From: Petasospora fabianii
Lineage: Eukaryota; Ascomycota; Saccharomycetes; Phaffomycetales; Wickerhamomycetaceae
Assembly: GCA_022641835.1 (NCBI GenBank)
Contig: CP048715.1
Coordinates: forward strand, 744,001-808,000
Reading direction: 5' to 3'
Length of the DNA stretch: 64,000 bases
Position numbers and translations under genes: made by a program. Positions 60,366 through 64,000 of this stretch are shown in pieces. The notes beneath the pieces were generated by a model. That model was given only the letters and a program-made list of their open reading frames with translations. It was not told the DNA's origin and did no database searches. Position 1 is the first letter of the stretch, and every line of letters begins with the position of its first letter.

Positions 60366-60631
60366 TGATGAAAAGTGTGGAAATATGGAGTTTGGTTTGA
60401 CTGTTCGGGGTTGACTCCCTAGCTTCACTTTGTTGGTATGCCTTGCTCAATAGTTGCGGGGGAAGCAATGTGTGGAGGTACTGTTGAAGATACCACACTT
60501 GTGCAGTTGTCGAAGCTTGTGTTGAGCAAGAGAGTATGGATGACGAGAGAGTCGCGTGCCACTTTGGTATTTATCGACAATCAGGAGGAGCAGGGTGTAT
60601 ACGGATGATCGCAGACATCGGTGATTCGAAG

Positions 60632-60661
60632 CATGTGAAAGAGGCAATTCTCTGTCACATG
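60632..60661. promoter_or_regulatory. pair of inositol/choline-responsive elements (UASINO type)
   Basis: CATGTGAAAG (60632-60641, plus strand) matches nine of ten bases of the Ino2/Ino4 element CATGTGAAAT. An inverted CATGTGAC lies at 60661-60654. CHO2 is a known member of this regulon in S. cerevisiae. Distance to the ATG is about 270-295 bp. Confidence 0.6.
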
Positions 60662-60723
60662 CGGTTGCCCCAGGAAATGGTTCGGGCAACACAATCCGAC
60701 TCGAGGCTGAGAAAAAAAAGAAG

Positions 60724-60797
60724 TGATCCCTAGCAGGATCGAACTGCTGATCTTGGCGTTATTAGCACCACGCCTTAACCAACTGGGCCAAGGGATC
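60724..60797 (-). tRNA. tRNA-Ile(AAU): tRNA-Ile (anticodon AAU)
   Basis: This is a 74-nt canonical cloverleaf without an intron. The acceptor GATCCCT pairs with AGGGATC, with discriminator A. The A box is TTGGCCCAGTTGG, the anticodon loop CTAATAA (anticodon at 60763-60761), and the T arm GCAGTTCGATCCTGC. A T-run just downstream on the minus strand serves as the Pol III terminator. The AAU anticodon is read as inosine-AU in mature tRNA. Confidence 0.97.
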
Positions 60798-60998
60798 TCT
60801 TACAGTTACAACTTTTGAATCCGTCAGATGGACGGTGACCGATATCTGCAGTCCACGGCTAATAAGAAATCAAATAGCCAGTTAAATAAGTCTACATTTT
60901 AGAGTATAATAGTTGGTCTACATGTTCTGGAGTATTGATTTGATCATATTATTGAATTAGAACCATAACTATAGCTTCACTTCGAAGATACGAAAAGC

Positions 60999-61880
60999 TC
61001 AGATGGTGTACTTAGTCCACTTGAAGAGAGACTCACCAGGGTTGATAAACTCTCTATCGTTCTCGTTCTCGAAGATGAGACCCTTACCTTCACCCTGTGC
61101 AACAAATGTTCTGAGATAGAGCAAGAAGTCATCAAATGAGAAGTTCTGGTACTTGGACTTGGCAAGGGCAACAACATCCTCTGGCTTGGCGTACTTCTTA
61201 GTGAGCTTCTTACCTGTAGTCTTCTCGTAATGAGCAACAAGATCACCAAGGGTGACCTTTCCTGAGTAAAATCTCACAAAATCAGGAATTGAAGAATAGT
61301 CGTCTCTTGTCACCAGGGCAGCAACGACCTTACCAATATCTGATTCAAAGGATGGGTTGATAAGAGTGTTGTCATCACCAACAATTTCAACTACACCCTT
61401 TTCAGCGTCAAAGTCAAGGGCAGAGAGAGGTTGACCCAAAAATGTCTGATCTTCTCTAATGAAAAGACCCGAGTACAGATCAGCTGTCTTGATACCAGCA
61501 GCTCTTGCAGCTTTAGAGTGATCAGTCTTGATGCTGAGGAAGCCAGGGAAATCAGGCTGAACGGCTTCAAGATCAGTACCAAACTGAGATGGGATATAGA
61601 GCTTGACACCAGCCTCCTTGATAGCATCAATGATTTCTGGGTTAGCGGAAGCTGGTGGACTAGCAAGGTTGACAACGGCGTCAACACCTGTGAAGAGACC
61701 CTTGTAGCCATTGGCGCTGGAGAGGATCTCAATCTTGTCCGATTCAACAGGAGACTTCCCAGACGAGGAGACAACTTTGATAGCCTTGACCTTGGATGCA
61801 AATGGTTCGGAAAGGAGAGCCTTGAGGGTTGGCTTACCGAGGATACCATTGGCACCAATGATTGCGATTGTGCGTGACAT
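60999..61880 (-). CDS. NmrA-like / isoflavone-reductase-like NAD(P)-binding protein
   Basis: This 293-residue member of the atypical short-chain dehydrogenases has an N-terminal Rossmann fold with GANGILGKPTL (GxxGxxG, residues 9-15). The beta4 motif VVNLASPP near 70 and YIPSQFGTDLE near 95 follow, as in isoflavone-reductase and NmrA-type proteins. A Lys in LSIKTDHSKAARAAGI near 120 occupies the usual active-site position. Such proteins reduce small molecules or sense NADP(H); the substrate is unknown here. Two Yap1-type TTACTAA sites lie 190-285 bp upstream. The leader is TG-rich on the plus strand, CA-rich in sense. Its neighbour on the same strand is a glutathione-dependent reductase. Confidence 0.82.
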   Translation of the reverse strand: MSRTIAIIGANGILGKPTLKALLSEPFASKVKAIKVVSSSGKSPVESDKIEILSSANGYKGLFTGVDAVVNLASPPASANPEIIDAIKEAGVKLYIPSQFGTDLEAVQPDFPGFLSIKTDHSKAARAAGIKTADLYSGLFIREDQTFLGQPLSALDFDAEKGVVEIVGDDNTLINPSFESDIGKVVAALVTRDDYSSIPDFVRFYSGKVTLGDLVAHYEKTTGKKLTKKYAKPEDVVALAKSKYQNFSFDDFLLYLRTFVAQGEGKGLIFENENDREFINPGESLFKWTKYTI

Positions 61881-62465
61881 ATTTGTGATGTGATGTGTAA
61901 TGTGTGATTTGTTGTGTTGTTGATAGAACTGTGTTCTGTTGTTGGAAGGTTGTTATACAAGTATCATGAGTCTATACTATCAGCATGGGATTGAGGGTAC
62001 TTGACTCTTTTATACTTTTCAGGTGTTTGCGTTGACAAATAGTTCCCATGTGCAAATCCCGAAACTCTTAGTAATATTTTGTGGGGGGGAGACATTTTAA
62101 TGCCGCCAGTGAAACCTACCAGTCCGCCTTTTCCCGGGTCATGTGAGCTTGCGAAAATTACTAAGCTCTGTGGGCTTTGCAACATTACAACTGTGAATAG
62201 CGTATTACTACCGGATCGGGCTTTGCACGCTGACAATTGACAGGGGTTAAAATGGTGGCAGCAGTGGTGGCGCACGCTACCTCCTATTGTCGACAGTCTC
62301 GGTTACATAACCAGGAAACTCGGATCCACGGTATCCGAGACCCGAGACCTGTGGAAACGGTACGAAACTTCTATTACTACAAATATAGACATAACAGCAA
62401 TCCTCAATAAATTGTGAAACCTTCATTCAAAGGATGAAGGGATAGTATACAGAGCCGCGTGTACC
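61881..62465. other. promoter region of the NmrA-like gene
   Basis: This 585-bp region has TTACTAA on the minus strand (62074-62068) and on the plus strand (62158-62164). A CATGTGAG hexamer relative lies at 62140. No gene was seen. Confidence 0.5.
62068..62164. promoter_or_regulatory. two Yap1-type TTACTAA sites
   Basis: TTACTAA is the preferred Yap1 response element. One copy reads on the minus strand at 62074-62068 and one on the plus strand at 62158-62164. They are about 190 and 280 bp before the NmrA-like ATG. Oxidative-stress control is inferred. Confidence 0.45.
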
Positions 62466-63568
62466 TCAGGCATCCAAAGGCAAGATGTGTGGCAAGGGAC
62501 CAAGAGGGGTAATGTGGTGAGGGTTGATGCCAATGTGAGACTTGGTGTAATGGAACTTCATGTGGTCAAAGTTACAAGTGTCCTTGATCAAAGGACAGTT
62601 CCAGTAAATCTCTCTAACCCACTTGTGGATATGTGGGAAGTCGAAACGGATCATACCAATGTTACACTTGAAGTGCTGCACATAGACTGGATCAAATCTA
62701 ATGATGGTTGTAAAGACTCTGACATCGGTCTCAGTGAGTGTGTTACTGAGCAAGTACTTGATACCCTTGGCGTTGTTGTTCTTGAGGATGTTCTCAATCT
62801 TATCGAGGTGAACAAACAAGTTTGTAACCTCGGCCTCGTACACCTCTTGCTTGGTGGCGAAACCGGACTTGTAAACGGCATTATTGATGTTCTCATAAGT
62901 CAATGTGTTAAGGTCATCGATTTGCTTCAAGATCGAAGATGGAGCATAGTCGATAGCCTTGAGCTCTTCATCCTCAATGAGATCGTTGAACTCGGTGTTC
63001 AAGAATCTGATGATTTCGGAAGACTCGTTGCTGACGATTGTCTGCTCCTTCTTATCCCAGAAGACAGGAACGGTGAATCTGCCAGCGTATTCTGGGTTGG
63101 CCTTGTAGTAAATCTCTGACAATCTCTTCAAACCATATAATGGCTCCTCTGTGGATGCTGGACAGGGATCGTCGGCAGATGGGAATCTCCAACCCTTGTC
63201 ATCCAAGTGCCAATGGACAACACTCAATCCGATGATGGAGTCCTTGGAGACAGTGGATGTCTTAGGATCGAATCCCTTAACGAGACCCTTGGTGACCAAG
63301 TAGATAAGGACACGGTGAGCCCATGGACAAGCAAGGGAAATGTAGACATGGTATCTACCTTTCTCAGGGGTAAATCTGGAACCGGCCTTGGAGGAGACAA
63401 CGTCTCTGAAACTGGAAGCCCGTCTATTGAATGCACCGTCTTTTCCGGCAAAGTCGAGAATCTTCAAGGCTGCTTTTGGCTGGGATGAGGTTAGCATCTT
63501 TATTGTGTGGTAGACTGAAGGGCAAGGCAGTAGTGCAACTGCAGATAACTCACAGATGTTTTAGACAT
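62466..63568 (-). CDS. ECM4: glutathionyl-hydroquinone reductase, omega-class GST-like, short first exon
   Basis: The protein belongs to the Ecm4/Gto2 (Xi) class, which reduces S-glutathionyl-quinones and related thioethers. The catalytic motif SLACPWAH has Cys56 in the thioredoxin fold. SVVHWHLDDKGWRFP, RFTVPVFWDK with IVSNESSEIIRFLN, and RFDPVYVQHFKCNIG are class signatures. I infer exon 1 63568-63554 (MSKTS), a 74-nt intron 63553-63480 (GTGAGT, branch GCTAAC, CCCAG) and exon 2 63479-62466, giving 342 residues starting MSKTSPKAALK, like the MSK start of S. cerevisiae Ecm4. An unspliced start at ATG 63497 (343 residues) is also possible. The class is certain and the start less so. Confidence 0.88.
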
Positions 63569-64000
63569 GATGATGGTGGAACCAAAGTTGTTGAGCGGTC
63601 TTTGATATGATAACAAGAGTCTCTAGAAAGTCAATTGAGTATCAAAGTGGCTGACTTGAATCACTTTATAAACCAAGAGTCGTAATGGGCGATGTGTAAG
63701 CAAGCGACGTTGCTGCCGCTCGATTTGTCACCTCTTAGCAATTTGAATCGCGCATGAGAGTTCGCCGCGAATGGAGCTTTAATGCGGGGAGTCTTGCAAG
63801 AGCTTTCGCTGTTGACTATTTCCAGTTGGTATACAGCTCTCTGATCTCTCCAGTAGTAATATTGGTGTAAAAGACGATTATTTGGAGGACGAATATGTGG
63901 CTTCGACTTGCTGAGTCGAATTGGGTCGGGACCGATACCTTCAAGTAGTACTATAGATTCAGATCTAGGCTCACCACCTGGAGGTCAGCAATGCATACAG
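63569..64000. other. right-end flank, promoter of ECM4-like gene
   Basis: This 432-bp region runs to the window edge. No convincing coding frame or RNA gene was seen. Confidence 0.4.

Noticed and set aside
1-64000. Mobile elements or horizontally acquired cluster
   Set aside because: I saw no transposase, integrase, reverse transcriptase, terminal repeats or compositional island, and every recognised gene is typical of ascomycete yeasts.

Overview
The window is nuclear DNA of a budding yeast (Saccharomycotina) outside the Saccharomyces lineage. The gene content is that of an ascomycete yeast: CDC24, NOP13, BRN1, AVO2, ECM29, MAC1, FCY2, RPN2, LEU1, NSR1, RIM8, MTR3, CHO2. It also carries the 24 kDa subunit of respiratory complex I and a Ric8-type Galpha exchange factor, both absent from S. 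cerevisiae. Genes are mostly intronless. Four genes have introns of 53-74 nt with GTRNGT-like donors and a CTAAC/CTAAT branch site 11-15 nt before the acceptor. CTG codons fall at an invariant leucine pair in the CDC24 exchange domain, so the standard code is used rather than the CUG-Ser code. The species cannot be named from this sequence.

Layout. 92-3662: a spliced DUF1746 (Dsc4-like) gene diverges from CDC24. 5021-11393: two closely related 12-TM sugar-porter (inositol/polyol-like) genes in tandem on the minus strand, 2.45 kb apart. 12740-19199: NOP13, OCA5 and a spliced BRN1. 19857-24211: a small DUF1772-like membrane protein, a CLD1/ICT1-family hydrolase and AVO2. 24566-30058: the very large ECM29. 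31171-38562: MAC1, FCY2, RPN2 and an unknown mitochondrial protein. 38831-44140: LEU1 and RIC8. 46702-52171: complex I 24 kDa, an IFRD-family gene, DTD1 with three introns, and NSR1. 53623-60365: RIM8, MTR3 and CHO2. 60724-63568: tRNA-Ile(AAU), an NmrA-like reductase and a glutathionyl-hydroquinone reductase with a tiny first exon.

The genes do not form a biosynthetic cluster. They are ordinary housekeeping and signalling genes, and several known yeast regulons can be read from promoter motifs. These are a PACE box at RPN2 (Rpn4), PAC/RRPE boxes at NSR1 and NOP13 (ribosome biogenesis), CATGTGA boxes at CHO2 (Ino2/Ino4 type), a CCG-N4-CGG box at LEU1 (Leu3), a TTTGCTCA box before MAC1 itself, two TTACTAA boxes (Yap1) before the NmrA-like gene, and GCCAAG repeats upstream of RIM8 (Rim101 type). 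An unassigned palindrome, TTCGCGAA, recurs 120-310 bp upstream of several genes. A tRNA-like element near 14.1 kb and an 84-nt cloverleaf-like fold near 22.36 kb remain unexplained. I saw no transposon, retroelement, CRISPR array or prokaryotic-type insertion, and nothing that I can call a new biological system with confidence.
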